The notes beneath the pieces are model-generated. The model was not told where the DNA came from, searched no databases, and saw nothing but the letters and a program-made list of their open reading frames with translations. Positions 26,427 through 34,588 of a DNA stretch of 64,000 bases are shown here, in pieces (the stretch's first letter is position 1; every line of letters begins with the position of its first letter). Both the position numbers and the translations under genes were made by a program. This DNA comes from Streptomyces coffeae (GTDB lineage Bacteria > Actinomycetota > Actinomycetes > Streptomycetales > Streptomycetaceae), in NCBI RefSeq assembly GCF_016741875.1, contig NZ_JAERRF010000021.1, positions 98,594 through 162,593 of the forward strand, read 5' to 3'.

Positions 26427-26927
26427 TCAGGCCGGCCCCTCCAGCCGCAGGGTCAGCCGGGCGATCGCGGCCCGTACGCCGTCGCCGTGCGGATCCTCCC
26501 CGAGCACGTCGGCGCCGGCGCGCGCCAGGGCCAACTGGCCGCGTGCCGCGTCCTCCCGGCCCAGCTTCACATAGTCGGCCGCGAGGTTGAGGTGGAGCGA
26601 GGGGTAGAGGGCGCGCACCTCGGCCGTGCCGGGGCGCCGCTCCCCCGCCCCGCCGTCGGGGTCCCGCGCGCCGGTCAGTCCGTCGGCGGCGGCGAGCGCC
26701 AGCAGGTCCCAGATCAGCTCATCGGCCGGGTCGTCCTGGGTGTCGGCCATGTAATGGGCGAGGGCACAGCGGTGGAACGGCTGCCCGTCCCGTCCGAGCT
26801 CCTGCCACAGCAGGGCGAACCGGTTGCGCGCCTCCTCCCGGTCGCCGCCCCGGTGGAGCATCACCGTCTGCGCGATCCGGGTCAGTACGGCGTCGCCCTC
26901 CGGCGCCGTCCGCTGCGCTTCGGTCAT
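26427..26927 (-). CDS. Conserved TPR-like protein of unknown function
   Basis: 166 residues, ATG start. It is helical, with TPR-like features: ARNRFALLWQELG and LYPSLHLNLAADYVKLGREDAARGQL look like helix-turn-helix repeats near residues 38-50 and 108-135. A Gly-rich linker separates the two halves. Similar short proteins are common in Streptomyces and carry no assigned function. It stands alone, convergent with the DinB-like gene and 128 bp downstream-facing from the WYL regulator stop. Confidence 0.7.
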   Translation of the reverse strand: MTEAQRTAPEGDAVLTRIAQTVMLHRGGDREEARNRFALLWQELGRDGQPFHRCALAHYMADTQDDPADELIWDLLALAAADGLTGARDPDGGAGERRPGTAEVRALYPSLHLNLAADYVKLGREDAARGQLALARAGADVLGEDPHGDGVRAAIARLTLRLEGPA

Positions 26928-27055
26928 CGCGGCCTCCGCTCCCCAGTCGCTCAGGTGCTCACGTGCTCACCTCGACGCTAACCGCCCGTGCGGGCGCGGC
27001 CGGTGTGTCGCGGTCCGGCCGGGTGGCCGACGCGCCGGCCGTGCGTACGGCGGGG

Positions 27056-28027
27056 TCAGCCCGACCGCTGATAGCGGTGGGCCAGTTCGGTGACGGCACG
27101 CGCCACCGCCTCCCGCAGCTCCGGCGGCCCCAGCACCTCGGCCTCGGTGCCCAGCCGCAGCATGTCGTGGACGGCCACGGGCAGCGACTCCACCGGAAGC
27201 GTCACCCGCGCCCGTCCCTCCTCGTCCGGCGGGCCCGCCCCGGCCGCCGCCACCGCGCCGATCGCGCCGAACTGCATCGGCAGCAGCTTCCGCCCGCGCT
27301 CGGTCAGCAGCAGTTCCGCCTCGCCCTCGAAGCGGGACGTCTCCAGCCGCCGCGACACCTCCTGCCAGTGGGCCGCGAGATCGAATCCGGCCGGGCGCAC
27401 GAAGTGTTCGTCCAGCAGCTCGGCGTCCAGGATGCGCGAGACCCGGTAGCTGCGCACGCTGTCATCCACCCGTGCCACCAGGTACCAGATGCCGCCCTTG
27501 AGGACGAGGCCCAGGCCGTGCAGATCGCGCCGCACCTCACCGCGCCAGCGCCGGTAGTGCACCCGCAGCACCCGCCGCTCCCATACCGCCTCGGCGGCCG
27601 CGGCGAGGTGGGGCACCGGTTCGGCGTCCCGGAACCAGCCGGGGGCGTCGAGGTGGAACCGCTCCTGGATACGGCGCGACCGCTCCTCCAGACCGGCCGG
27701 GAGCGCGGCGCGCAGCTTGAGCTGGGCGGTGGCGAGGTCGGCGCCCAGCCCCAGTTCGGCGGCCGGGCCCGGCATCCCGGCCAGGAAGAGCGAGTCGGCC
27801 TCGTCACCGGTGAGACCGGTGAGCCGGGTGCGATAGCCGTCGAGCAGCCGGTAGCCACCGGCCGGGCCGCGGTCGGCGTAGACGGGCACCCCGCTGGCGC
27901 TCAGCGCCTCCACATCGCGGTAGACGGTGCGGACCGACACCTCCAGCTCGACCGCGATCTCCGGGGCGGTCATCCGGCCCCGGTGCTGGAGCAGCAGGAG
28001 CAGGGAGAGCAGACGGTCGGCGCGCAT
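27056..28027 (-). CDS. HTH-WYL (YafY-like) transcriptional regulator
   Basis: 323 residues from ATG 28027; ATG 28036 is an alternative and neither has a clear ribosome binding site. It has an N-terminal DeoR/HTH_11-type winged helix (residues 1-60, MRADRLLSLLLLL start and VSVRTVYRDVEAL recognition helix), a WYL domain (about 135-215, with GGIWYLVARVDDSVRSYRVSRI) and a WCX-like C-terminal extension. WYL domains sense nucleic-acid or small ligands. The divergent intergenic region holds a perfect 15-bp palindrome, so autoregulation and control of the DUF3224 gene are likely. Confidence 0.9.
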   Translation of the reverse strand: MRADRLLSLLLLLQHRGRMTAPEIAVELEVSVRTVYRDVEALSASGVPVYADRGPAGGYRLLDGYRTRLTGLTGDEADSLFLAGMPGPAAELGLGADLATAQLKLRAALPAGLEERSRRIQERFHLDAPGWFRDAEPVPHLAAAAEAVWERRVLRVHYRRWRGEVRRDLHGLGLVLKGGIWYLVARVDDSVRSYRVSRILDAELLDEHFVRPAGFDLAAHWQEVSRRLETSRFEGEAELLLTERGRKLLPMQFGAIGAVAAAGAGPPDEEGRARVTLPVESLPVAVHDMLRLGTEAEVLGPPELREAVARAVTELAHRYQRSG

Positions 28028-28041
28028 GGCTGCCATTGTGG

Positions 28042-28076
28042 CCGCCGTACCTGACAAAAGATGTCAGGTACGGCGG
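28042..28076. promoter_or_regulatory. 15-bp perfect inverted repeat (operator of the WYL regulator)
   Basis: The arm CCGCCGTACCTGACA (28042-28056) is repeated as its exact reverse complement at 28062-28076 with a 5-nt spacer AAAGA. It lies 15 bp upstream of the WYL regulator start and 62 bp upstream of the DUF3224 start. Confidence 0.75.
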
Positions 28077-28137
28077 AGATCGTGGTCGTCACAGCCCGCA
28101 CCACCCACGGGGCGAGGCCCCGCCGAAAGGACCCGTC

Positions 28138-28548
28138 ATGACCACACACACCACCGGCCACTTCACCTTCGCCGACTGGCAGGAGACCGAGGCCGGGCAG
28201 GCCGCGGACGGTGCGAGGATCGCCCGAGCCCAGGTCACCAACGGCTGGACGGGCGCCATCACCGCGCCGGACACCGTATGCCAGTACTCGATCGTCTACA
28301 CCACCGACAAGACCGGCTCCTTCACCGGCCATGAGCTGGTGGACGGCGAGCTCGACGGCCGCCGGGGCGGCTTTGTCCTGGCGCAGCGCGGCAGCTTCGG
28401 CGAGGACGGAACCGTGCACTGCTCGTTCGAGGTGGTGCCCGGCTCCGGCAGCGGTGAGCTGGTCACGCTCACCGGCCGGGGCTCCTTCACCGCCCCGCAG
28501 GGCGTCAAGGAGGTCGGGTACACCCTCGACTACGCGCTCGCGGACTGA
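28138..28548 (+). CDS. DUF3224 domain protein
   Basis: 136 residues. ATG 28138 has GAAAGG 7 bases upstream. It is a single-domain beta-rich protein matching the DUF3224 pattern (TTGHFTFADWQET start; YTTDKTGSFTGHELVDGELDGR; GSGELVTLTGRGSF). The fold resembles a small lipocalin/allene-oxide-cyclase-like barrel, but the function is unknown. It is divergent from the WYL regulator and shares the palindromic operator region, so it is the regulator's likely target. Its 3' end is 6 bp from the convergent ung stop. Confidence 0.85.
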   Translation: MTTHTTGHFTFADWQETEAGQAADGARIARAQVTNGWTGAITAPDTVCQYSIVYTTDKTGSFTGHELVDGELDGRRGGFVLAQRGSFGEDGTVHCSFEVVPGSGSGELVTLTGRGSFTAPQGVKEVGYTLDYALAD

Positions 28549-28554
28549 CCGGGT

Positions 28555-29241
28555 TCAGCCCTGGGCGGCCAGGTCGGGGATCCGCCAGTCGATCGGGGTG
28601 TGCCCCTGGGCCGTCACCGCCTCGTCGATCCGGGTGAAGGGACGCGAGCCGAAGAACTTCTTCGCCGACAGCGGGGAGGGGTGCGCCCCCTTCACCACCA
28701 CATGGCGCTCCTCGTCGATCAGCGGCAGCTTCTTCTGGGCGTAGTTGCCCCACAGGACGAAGACGGCCGGGTCGGGACGGGAGGCCACCGCGCGGATCAC
28801 CGCGTCCGTGAACTTCTCCCAGCCCTTGCTCTTGTGGGAGTTGGCCTCACCGGCGCGGACCGTCAGCACCGCGTTGAGCAGCAGCACACCCTGCCGGGCC
28901 CACGGCATCAGATAGCCGTTGTCCGGGATGGGGTGGCCCAGCTCCTCCTTCATCTCCTTGTAGATGTTCCGCAGCGACGGCGGGGTCTTCACCCCGGGCC
29001 GCACCGAGAAGCACAGACCGTGCCCCTGGCCCTCGCCGTGGTACGGGTCCTGCCCGAGGACCAGCACCTTCACCTGGTCGTACGGGGTGGCCTCCAGGGC
29101 GGCGAAGACCTCCTCGCGCGGCGGGTAGACCGGGCCCCTGACCCGCTCCTCCTCGACGAACTCGGTGAGCTCCTTGAAGTAGGGCTTCGCCAGCTCCTCG
29201 CCGAGGACGCCGCGCCAGGACTCGGGCAGCTCGTAGGGCAC
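28555..29241 (-). CDS. ung: Uracil-DNA glycosylase
   Basis: 228 residues, a normal family-1 UDG length. GTG start with GGAGG 10 bases upstream. The catalytic water-activating motif GQDPYHGEGQGHGLCFSV (about residues 61-78) and the DNA-intercalation loop GAHPSPLSAKKFFG (about 185-198) are intact. It removes uracil from DNA to start base-excision repair, which matters in a high-GC genome prone to cytosine deamination. It is a stand-alone gene. Confidence 0.96.
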   Translation of the reverse strand: MPYELPESWRGVLGEELAKPYFKELTEFVEEERVRGPVYPPREEVFAALEATPYDQVKVLVLGQDPYHGEGQGHGLCFSVRPGVKTPPSLRNIYKEMKEELGHPIPDNGYLMPWARQGVLLLNAVLTVRAGEANSHKSKGWEKFTDAVIRAVASRPDPAVFVLWGNYAQKKLPLIDEERHVVVKGAHPSPLSAKKFFGSRPFTRIDEAVTAQGHTPIDWRIPDLAAQG

Positions 29242-29362
29242 GTCAACAACCTCCGGTCGGTGTTCCGTTTACGGGCACAGAACCTACCGGCGGACACTGA
29301 CAACACCTCATCCGGAGTCGAGCCCCGGCCGCCGCGCGGCCGGGAGCCCACCGCGCGGCGGG

Positions 29363-29403
29363 CGCCGGATCCGGCGGGCACGGGGAGGCCGCCGGATCCG
29401 GCG
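29363..29403. repeat. Two copies of a 14-bp palindrome downstream of the SDR gene
   Basis: CGCCGGATCCGGCG, itself a perfect palindrome, occurs at 29363-29376 and 29390-29403, just after the SDR stop. Each copy can form a hairpin, and the two can also pair with each other. A terminator for the fabG-SDR operon is the likely role. Confidence 0.6.
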
Positions 29404-29408
29404 CGCGC

Positions 29409-30170
29409 TCAGCCCGCTCCGGCGTTGAGGTAGAGCCCGCCGTCCACCACCAGTGTCTGGCCGGTGATCCAGGCCGCCTGGTCGGAGGTGAGGAAGGCGG
29501 CCGCGCCACCGATGTCCTCGGGCATCCCGAGCCGTCCCAGCGGGTACTGGGCGGTGACCTGCTCCTCGCGCCCCTCGTAGAGCGCGGTGGCGAACGTGGT
29601 CTTCACCACGGCGGGGGCGATCGAGTTGACCCGCACGCCGGGCGCGAACTCATGGGCGAGCTGCACCGTGAGGTTGATCATGGCTGCCTTGCTCACCCCG
29701 TACGCCGCGACGAACGGCGAGGGCGAAAGACCGGCGACCGAGGCTATGTTGACGATCGCGCCGCCGTTCTCCCGCTGCCATGCCTTCCAGGTCTGCTGGG
29801 CGAGGCCGAGCGCCGAGACCACGTTGGTCTCGAAGACCTTGCGGATCACCCCGAGGTCGAGTTCGGCCAGCGGTCCGTAGACCGGGTTGGTCCCGGCGTT
29901 GTTGACGAGGTAGTCGATCCGGCCGAACGCCTCCATCGCACGCTCGACGGCCGCCGCCTGGTGGGCCTCGTCATGGGCCTTTCCGGGGACGCCGATGACC
30001 CGGTCGGCGCCGAGCCGCTCCACCGCCTCCTTGAGCGAGTCCTCGTTGCGGCCGGTGATGCACACCCGGTCCCCGCGCGCCACCAGCGCCTCGGCGATGG
30101 CGTATCCGATCCCGCGGCTGGCCCCGGTGACGAGTGCCGCCCGGCCGCTGTCCTTGATCTCTGCGGTCAT
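29409..30170 (-). CDS. Short-chain dehydrogenase/reductase
   Basis: 253 residues from ATG 30170; a GTG at 30179 is an alternative nearer the GGGAG site. It is a classical SDR with TGASRGIG (about residue 15), NNAG (about 93), catalytic S near VNIASVAG, YGVSK (about 162) and the WITGQTLVVDGG ending. It probably uses NAD(P)H to reduce a carbonyl or oxidise an alcohol. It lies 17 bp after a FabG-like gene and is surely co-transcribed. The pair may act in acyl-chain or xenobiotic metabolism; the substrate is unknown. Confidence 0.88.
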   Translation of the reverse strand: MTAEIKDSGRAALVTGASRGIGYAIAEALVARGDRVCITGRNEDSLKEAVERLGADRVIGVPGKAHDEAHQAAAVERAMEAFGRIDYLVNNAGTNPVYGPLAELDLGVIRKVFETNVVSALGLAQQTWKAWQRENGGAIVNIASVAGLSPSPFVAAYGVSKAAMINLTVQLAHEFAPGVRVNSIAPAVVKTTFATALYEGREEQVTAQYPLGRLGMPEDIGGAAAFLTSDQAAWITGQTLVVDGGLYLNAGAG

Positions 30171-30187
30171 GTGGTCCACGGCTCCCG

Positions 30188-30949
30188 TCAGTTGAGCGGG
30201 CCGCCGGCCACGTACAGGACCTGGCCGGAGACGAATCCGGCGGCGTCACCGGTGAAGAAGGCGATCGCGTTGGCGATGTCCTCCGGGTGTCCGACCCGGG
30301 CCACCGGGATCTGGCTCGCGGCGGCCTTCTGGAAGTCCTCGAAGCCCATGCCGACGCGCTCGGCGGTGGCGGCGGTCATGTCGGTGGCGATGAAACCGGG
30401 CGCCACGGCGTTGGCGGTGACCCCGAACTTGCCGAGCTCGATGGCGAGGGTCTTGGTGAAGCCCTGGAGACCGGCCTTGGCGGCGGAGTAGTTGACCTGG
30501 CCGCGGTTGCCGAGCGCCGAGCTGCTGGAGAGGTTGACGATCCGGCCGAACTCGGCGTCCACCATGTGCTTCTGGCAGGCCCGCGACATCAGGAACGCGC
30601 CCCGCAGATGGACGTTCATGACCGTGTCCCAGTCGGTGTCGCTCATCTTGAACAGCAGGTTGTCGCGGAGCACCCCGGCGTTGTTGACCAGGATCGTCGG
30701 CGCGCCGAGCTCCTCGGCGACCCGCCCGACCGCCGACTCCACCTGCCCGGCGTCGGACACGTCGCAGCCCACGGCGATGGCCGTGCCGCCCGCCTTGGTG
30801 ATCTGCGCCACGGTGCCCGCGCAGGACGCCTCGTCGAGGTCGAGCACGGCGACGGCGCGACCCTCCTCGGCCAGACGCACGGCGGTCGCCGCGCCGATGC
30901 CGCGGGCCGCGCCCGTCACGATGGCAACGCGCTGCTCGGTGGTGGACAT
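30188..30949 (-). CDS. fabG: 3-oxoacyl-ACP reductase-like SDR
   Basis: 253 residues; ATG with AGGAGA 9 bases upstream. It is FabG-like: TGAARGIG (residues 12-19), NNAGVLRDNLLFKMSDTDWD (about 89-108, typical of FabG4/FabG-type enzymes), the SSSSALGNRGQVNYSAAKAG catalytic region with Ser, Tyr and Lys, and a GQVLYVAGG end. It likely reduces beta-ketoacyl thioesters with NADPH. It is not within the main fab cluster, so it is an accessory FabG that may work with the downstream SDR. Confidence 0.85.
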   Translation of the reverse strand: MSTTEQRVAIVTGAARGIGAATAVRLAEEGRAVAVLDLDEASCAGTVAQITKAGGTAIAVGCDVSDAGQVESAVGRVAEELGAPTILVNNAGVLRDNLLFKMSDTDWDTVMNVHLRGAFLMSRACQKHMVDAEFGRIVNLSSSSALGNRGQVNYSAAKAGLQGFTKTLAIELGKFGVTANAVAPGFIATDMTAATAERVGMGFEDFQKAAASQIPVARVGHPEDIANAIAFFTGDAAGFVSGQVLYVAGGPLN

Positions 30950-31106
30950 GCGGGTTCTCCTCGCCTCGGTAGCGGCTCACCACCCCGTCCCGGCGGTGAG
31001 CAACCGCTTAGTCGCTTCAGCAGACGAGACGCTATGAGGACCGCCCCCGCCTGTCAACGACCCCCTTGGATGCGCTCGCTCACCTCCGGGCGGACCGGTG
31101 CGCCGC

Positions 31107-31502
31107 TCAGCGCACCAGCAGCTCGAGCAGCCGCTCCGCCTCCGCCTCCGGGTCCGTCGTCAGACCGGTGTGCACCGGGCCCGGCTGGACGACCGTGGAA
31201 CGCGGGGCCACCAGCCAGCGGAACCGCCGTCCCGCGTCGTCGCCCGCCGCCTGCCCGGCCCGCTCTCCCCCGCTGCACACGCCCTCCACGGCGCCCAGCG
31301 CGGCCCGTACCCCCGCCACGTCCGCCGAGGGGTCGAGCGCCAGCAGCCGGGCCTCGTCCAGATGGATCCGGGCGGTGACGAAGGACCGCGCGCGGCAGTA
31401 GACGACCACCCCCGCGTTGATCAGCTCACCGCGCTCGACCCGGGGTACCACCCGCACCACCGCGTACTCGAAGACATCCCGGCCGTTGTGCAGCCCGCTC
31501 AC
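31107..31502 (-). CDS. DUF3037 protein paired with a HipA-like kinase
   Basis: 131 residues. GTG 31502 overlaps the stop of the HipA-like gene (GTGA), with AAAGG upstream. It matches DUF3037: FEYAVVRVVPRVERGELINAGVVVYCRA at residues 11-38 is the family signature. Members occur almost always next to a short HipA-like kinase. The fold and function are unknown. It could be a substrate, adaptor or antidote of the kinase, which is inference from conserved pairing. Confidence 0.85.
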   Translation of the reverse strand: MSGLHNGRDVFEYAVVRVVPRVERGELINAGVVVYCRARSFVTARIHLDEARLLALDPSADVAGVRAALGAVEGVCSGGERAGQAAGDDAGRRFRWLVAPRSTVVQPGPVHTGLTTDPEAEAERLLELLVR

Positions 31503-32323
31503 GTGCCCGCCTTTCCGTCGACCCACACCCGCAGCCAGTCCGGGGCCTGGGAGGGCCCCTTCCCGGCGCGTTCGCCAACGGTGATCTTCTCGCCCACGGT
31601 CGCGGCGCGCTCGAGCAGCACCTCGACATAGGCGCGGCGCACCGCGGCGGGGCCGTCGAAACCGGGCTCGTCGACCAGCCATTCGTCGGGGATGTCGGCC
31701 ACCACCTCGGTGAGCAGCTCTTCGGTGATCCGCGGGGCCAGCGCCTCGGCGGCCGCGGCGACATCCGGCGCGAACGGGGCCAGGGCGTGATCGGAGGCGT
31801 CGTAGGGCTTGGCCGCGGCCGCCTCGAGACCGCGCCAGCTGTGGTGCCAGATCATGGTGGCGCCGTGGTCGATGAGCCACAGCCTGCCGTGCCAGACCAG
31901 CAGGTTGGGGTTGCGCCAGGACCGGTCCACATTGCCGATGAGCGCGTCGAACCACACCACGTGTCCCGCCTCGGCCGAGCCCACCGCGAAGGCCAGCGGG
32001 TCGAAGCCGAGCGAACCGGGAAGGTAGTCCATGCCCAGGTTGAGCCCGCCGCTGGCCTTGAGCAGCTCCTGCACCTCCTGGTCCGGTTCGCTCAGCCCGA
32101 TCACCGGGTCCAGCTGGATCCGCACCAGGTCCGGGACGCGCAAGCCCAGGCGGCGGCCCAGCTGACCGCAGACGACCTCGGCGACGAGGGTCTTGCGGCC
32201 CTGCCCCGCGCCGGTGAACTTCATGACATAGGTGCCGAGATCGTCGGCCTCGACGATGCCGGGGAGCGACCCGCCCTCACGCAAGGGCGTGACATAGCGG
32301 ACGGCGGTGACTTCAGGAAGCAT
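31499..32323 (-). CDS. HipA-family kinase-like protein
   Basis: 274 residues, shorter than E. coli HipA (440), which is typical for this actinobacterial subgroup. ATG with GGGGAA upstream. Kinase features are present: the nucleotide-binding region TYVMKFTGAGQG with Lys (about residue 35), E in VAEVVCGQLG, the catalytic loop GNVDRSWRNPN (about 130-140) and the metal-binding Asp of LIDHG (about 150). There is no HipB-type antitoxin upstream, so this is not a classical hipBA operon. Translational coupling to the DUF3037 gene argues that the two work together. Confidence 0.85.
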   Translation of the reverse strand: MLPEVTAVRYVTPLREGGSLPGIVEADDLGTYVMKFTGAGQGRKTLVAEVVCGQLGRRLGLRVPDLVRIQLDPVIGLSEPDQEVQELLKASGGLNLGMDYLPGSLGFDPLAFAVGSAEAGHVVWFDALIGNVDRSWRNPNLLVWHGRLWLIDHGATMIWHHSWRGLEAAAAKPYDASDHALAPFAPDVAAAAEALAPRITEELLTEVVADIPDEWLVDEPGFDGPAAVRRAYVEVLLERAATVGEKITVGERAGKGPSQAPDWLRVWVDGKAGT

Positions 32324-32379
32324 TTCCCCAGGCTACTTAAGGGACGCAACGGGTTTTCGGGCATGGCATAGTCCCCCGC

Positions 32380-34482
32380 ATGGATGCCTCCCGAGTCTCC
32401 GCCGCCGTACACGGCTTTCCGCGCCGGCTGGCCCGCACCCGCCGCTTCGCCCTCGGTGTGCCACGGCAGTTCAGTGTCTCGCCGGACGGGGAGCGCGTCC
32501 TGTTCGTCCGCACCGGTGGCGGCACCGATCCGATCAGCCTGCTGTGGCTGTACGAGACCGGCGGCGACGGCCCGGACGGGAAGGAGCGGCTGCTGGCGGA
32601 TCCACGGCGGCTGGCGGGCGGCGGCGCGGTCCCGGCGGCCGAACGGGCCCGGCGGGAGCGGGCCCGGGAGCTCTCCGAGGGTGTGGTCGGCTATGCGGCC
32701 GACCGTGAACTGCGGGTCGCGGTGTTCGCGTTGGGCGGCGCGCTGTGGGCGGTGCGCACCGACGGCGGCGCGCCGTTCCCGGTGACGGCGGCGGGCCCGG
32801 TGACCGATCCCCGCCCCTCCCCCGACGGACGGCTGATCGCCTATGTGACGGGCGGCGCGCTGCACGTCGTCGGCCTCGACGGCTCCGGGGACCGCCCGCT
32901 GGCCGTACCGGAGGAGCCCGAGGTGACGTACGGGCTGTCCGACTACGTCTCCGCCGAGTCCATCGGGCGGCTGCGCGGCCACTGGTGGGCTCCGGACGGC
33001 AGCGCCCTGCTCGTCGCCCGGACCGATCCGAGAGCGGTGGGGATCCGCTATCTCACCGATCCGTCGGACCCGTCCCGGAAGCCGCGCGCGCTGCGCTATC
33101 CGGCGGCGGGCACGGCCAACGCCGAGGTGTCGCTGCATCTGGTGACGGTCGGCGGACGGCGGACCGAGGTCGACTGGGACCGCGCGGCGTTCGAGTACGT
33201 CGTCGACGCGCGCTGGGACGCCCACGGTCCGATGGTCACCGTGCAGAGCCGGGACCAGCGCACGGTGCGCACCCTGGCGGTGGACCCCGCCACCGGGGCG
33301 ACCCGGCTCCTGGACGAGCGGCACGATCCGGCGTGGGTGCATCTGGTGCCCGGCACCCCGGCCCGTACCGCCTCCGGCGTGTCGGTCGGGGTGGCGGAGC
33401 GGGACGACACGCGGGGCGTGCGGATCGGCGAGGCGCTGTCCCCGCCGGACCTCCAGGTGCACGAGGTGCTGGGGGTGGACGGGGAGCGGGTGCTGTTCAC
33501 CGCGAGCGAGGAGCCGTCCGAGTGCCATGTGTGGTCGTACGCACCGGGCGCGGGCTTCGTCCGGCTCAGCCAGGAGCCGGGGGTGCACCACGGCGCGGCG
33601 GGCGGGCCGACGACGGTGCTGGCGAGCCTCACCCCCGACGGCGGGTCGGTGACCGTGCTGCGGAACGGCACGCCCGACGGCCGGATCGCCTCGCTCGCCG
33701 AGGAGCCGGAGCTCACGGTCGCCCCGCGGCATCTGCGGCTCGGTGAGCGCGCCCTGCGCGCCGCGCTGTATCTGCCGTCCTGGTACGAACCGGGCGGGGG
33801 GAAGCTGCCGGTGCTGCTCGATCCGTACGCCGGGGCGGGGGTCCAGCAGGCGGTGCGCGCCCGCGGCTGGTGGGCGTGTGTGTCGCAGTGGTTCGCCGAG
33901 CACGGCTTCGCGGTGCTGGTCACCGATGGCCGCGGCACTCCGGGGCGCGGTCCGGCGTGGGAGAAGGCGATCCGGGGCGACCGGTTCGGCCCGGTGCTCC
34001 AGGACCAGTTCGACGCGCTGCGCGCGGCCACCCGGCACTGTCCGGACCTGGATCTCGGGCGGGTCGCGATGCGCGGCTGGTCCTTCGGCGGCGCGCTGGC
34101 CGCGGCGGCCGTACTGCACCATCCGGACATCGTGCACGCCGCCGTCGCGGGCGCCGCGCCGACCGACCGGCGGCTGTACGACACGCACTGGGAGGAGCGG
34201 TTCCTCGGCCACCCGGACGAGGAGCCGGAGAACTACACGCGCAACTCCCTGCTGGGCCACGCCCACAAGCTGCGCCGCCCGCTGCTGCTGATCCACGGGC
34301 TCGCTGACGACAATGTGGCCCCCGCCCATATGCTGCGGTTCTCCGCGGAGCTGCTCGCCGCCGGGCGTCCGCACACCGTGCTGCCGCTGCCCTCCTCGAC
34401 CCATCTGCCGACGGACGAGGCGGTCACCGAAAACCTCCTCCGCTTCCAGCTGGACTTCCTCCGGAAGGCGCTCGCGGTCTGA
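32380..34482 (+). CDS. S9-family prolyl oligopeptidase (DPP IV-like)
   Basis: 700 residues. It has an N-terminal beta-propeller of the DPP IV type (about 25-450, starting with RQFSVSPDGERVLFVR) and a C-terminal alpha/beta-hydrolase peptidase domain (about 470-700). The catalytic triad is complete: S568 in GWSFGG, D643 in HGLADDNV and H675 in SSTHLP. No signal peptide is present, so it is cytoplasmic and should cleave short peptides after proline or alanine. No ribosome binding site precedes the ATG, while a -10-like CATAGT lies 7 nt upstream, so the message may be leaderless. It is divergent from the HipA-like gene. Confidence 0.9.
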   Translation: MDASRVSAAVHGFPRRLARTRRFALGVPRQFSVSPDGERVLFVRTGGGTDPISLLWLYETGGDGPDGKERLLADPRRLAGGGAVPAAERARRERARELSEGVVGYAADRELRVAVFALGGALWAVRTDGGAPFPVTAAGPVTDPRPSPDGRLIAYVTGGALHVVGLDGSGDRPLAVPEEPEVTYGLSDYVSAESIGRLRGHWWAPDGSALLVARTDPRAVGIRYLTDPSDPSRKPRALRYPAAGTANAEVSLHLVTVGGRRTEVDWDRAAFEYVVDARWDAHGPMVTVQSRDQRTVRTLAVDPATGATRLLDERHDPAWVHLVPGTPARTASGVSVGVAERDDTRGVRIGEALSPPDLQVHEVLGVDGERVLFTASEEPSECHVWSYAPGAGFVRLSQEPGVHHGAAGGPTTVLASLTPDGGSVTVLRNGTPDGRIASLAEEPELTVAPRHLRLGERALRAALYLPSWYEPGGGKLPVLLDPYAGAGVQQAVRARGWWACVSQWFAEHGFAVLVTDGRGTPGRGPAWEKAIRGDRFGPVLQDQFDALRAATRHCPDLDLGRVAMRGWSFGGALAAAAVLHHPDIVHAAVAGAAPTDRRLYDTHWEERFLGHPDEEPENYTRNSLLGHAHKLRRPLLLIHGLADDNVAPAHMLRFSAELLAAGRPHTVLPLPSSTHLPTDEAVTENLLRFQLDFLRKALAV

Positions 34483-34536
34483 GCGCCGTCCGGGTGCCGT
34501 CCGCGCGCGTCTCGAGCGCCCTCTGAACAAAGGGAC

Positions 34537-34559
34537 CGCCCTTTCCGTATGAAAGGGCG
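34537..34559. promoter_or_regulatory. 9-bp inverted repeat in the Rieske gene leader
   Basis: CGCCCTTTC (34537-34545) and GAAAGGGCG (34551-34559) are perfect arms around a 5-nt loop, starting 55 bp after the peptidase stop and ending 29 bp before the Rieske ATG. It may be the S9 peptidase terminator or an operator/leader hairpin of the Rieske gene. Confidence 0.45.
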
Positions 34560-34588
34560 AATCGTCCCCATGACAGGGAGGCACCACC

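Noticed and set aside
31499..32323. Classical hipBA toxin-antitoxin operon
   Set aside because: No HipB-like helix-turn-helix gene precedes the kinase; the partner is DUF3037.
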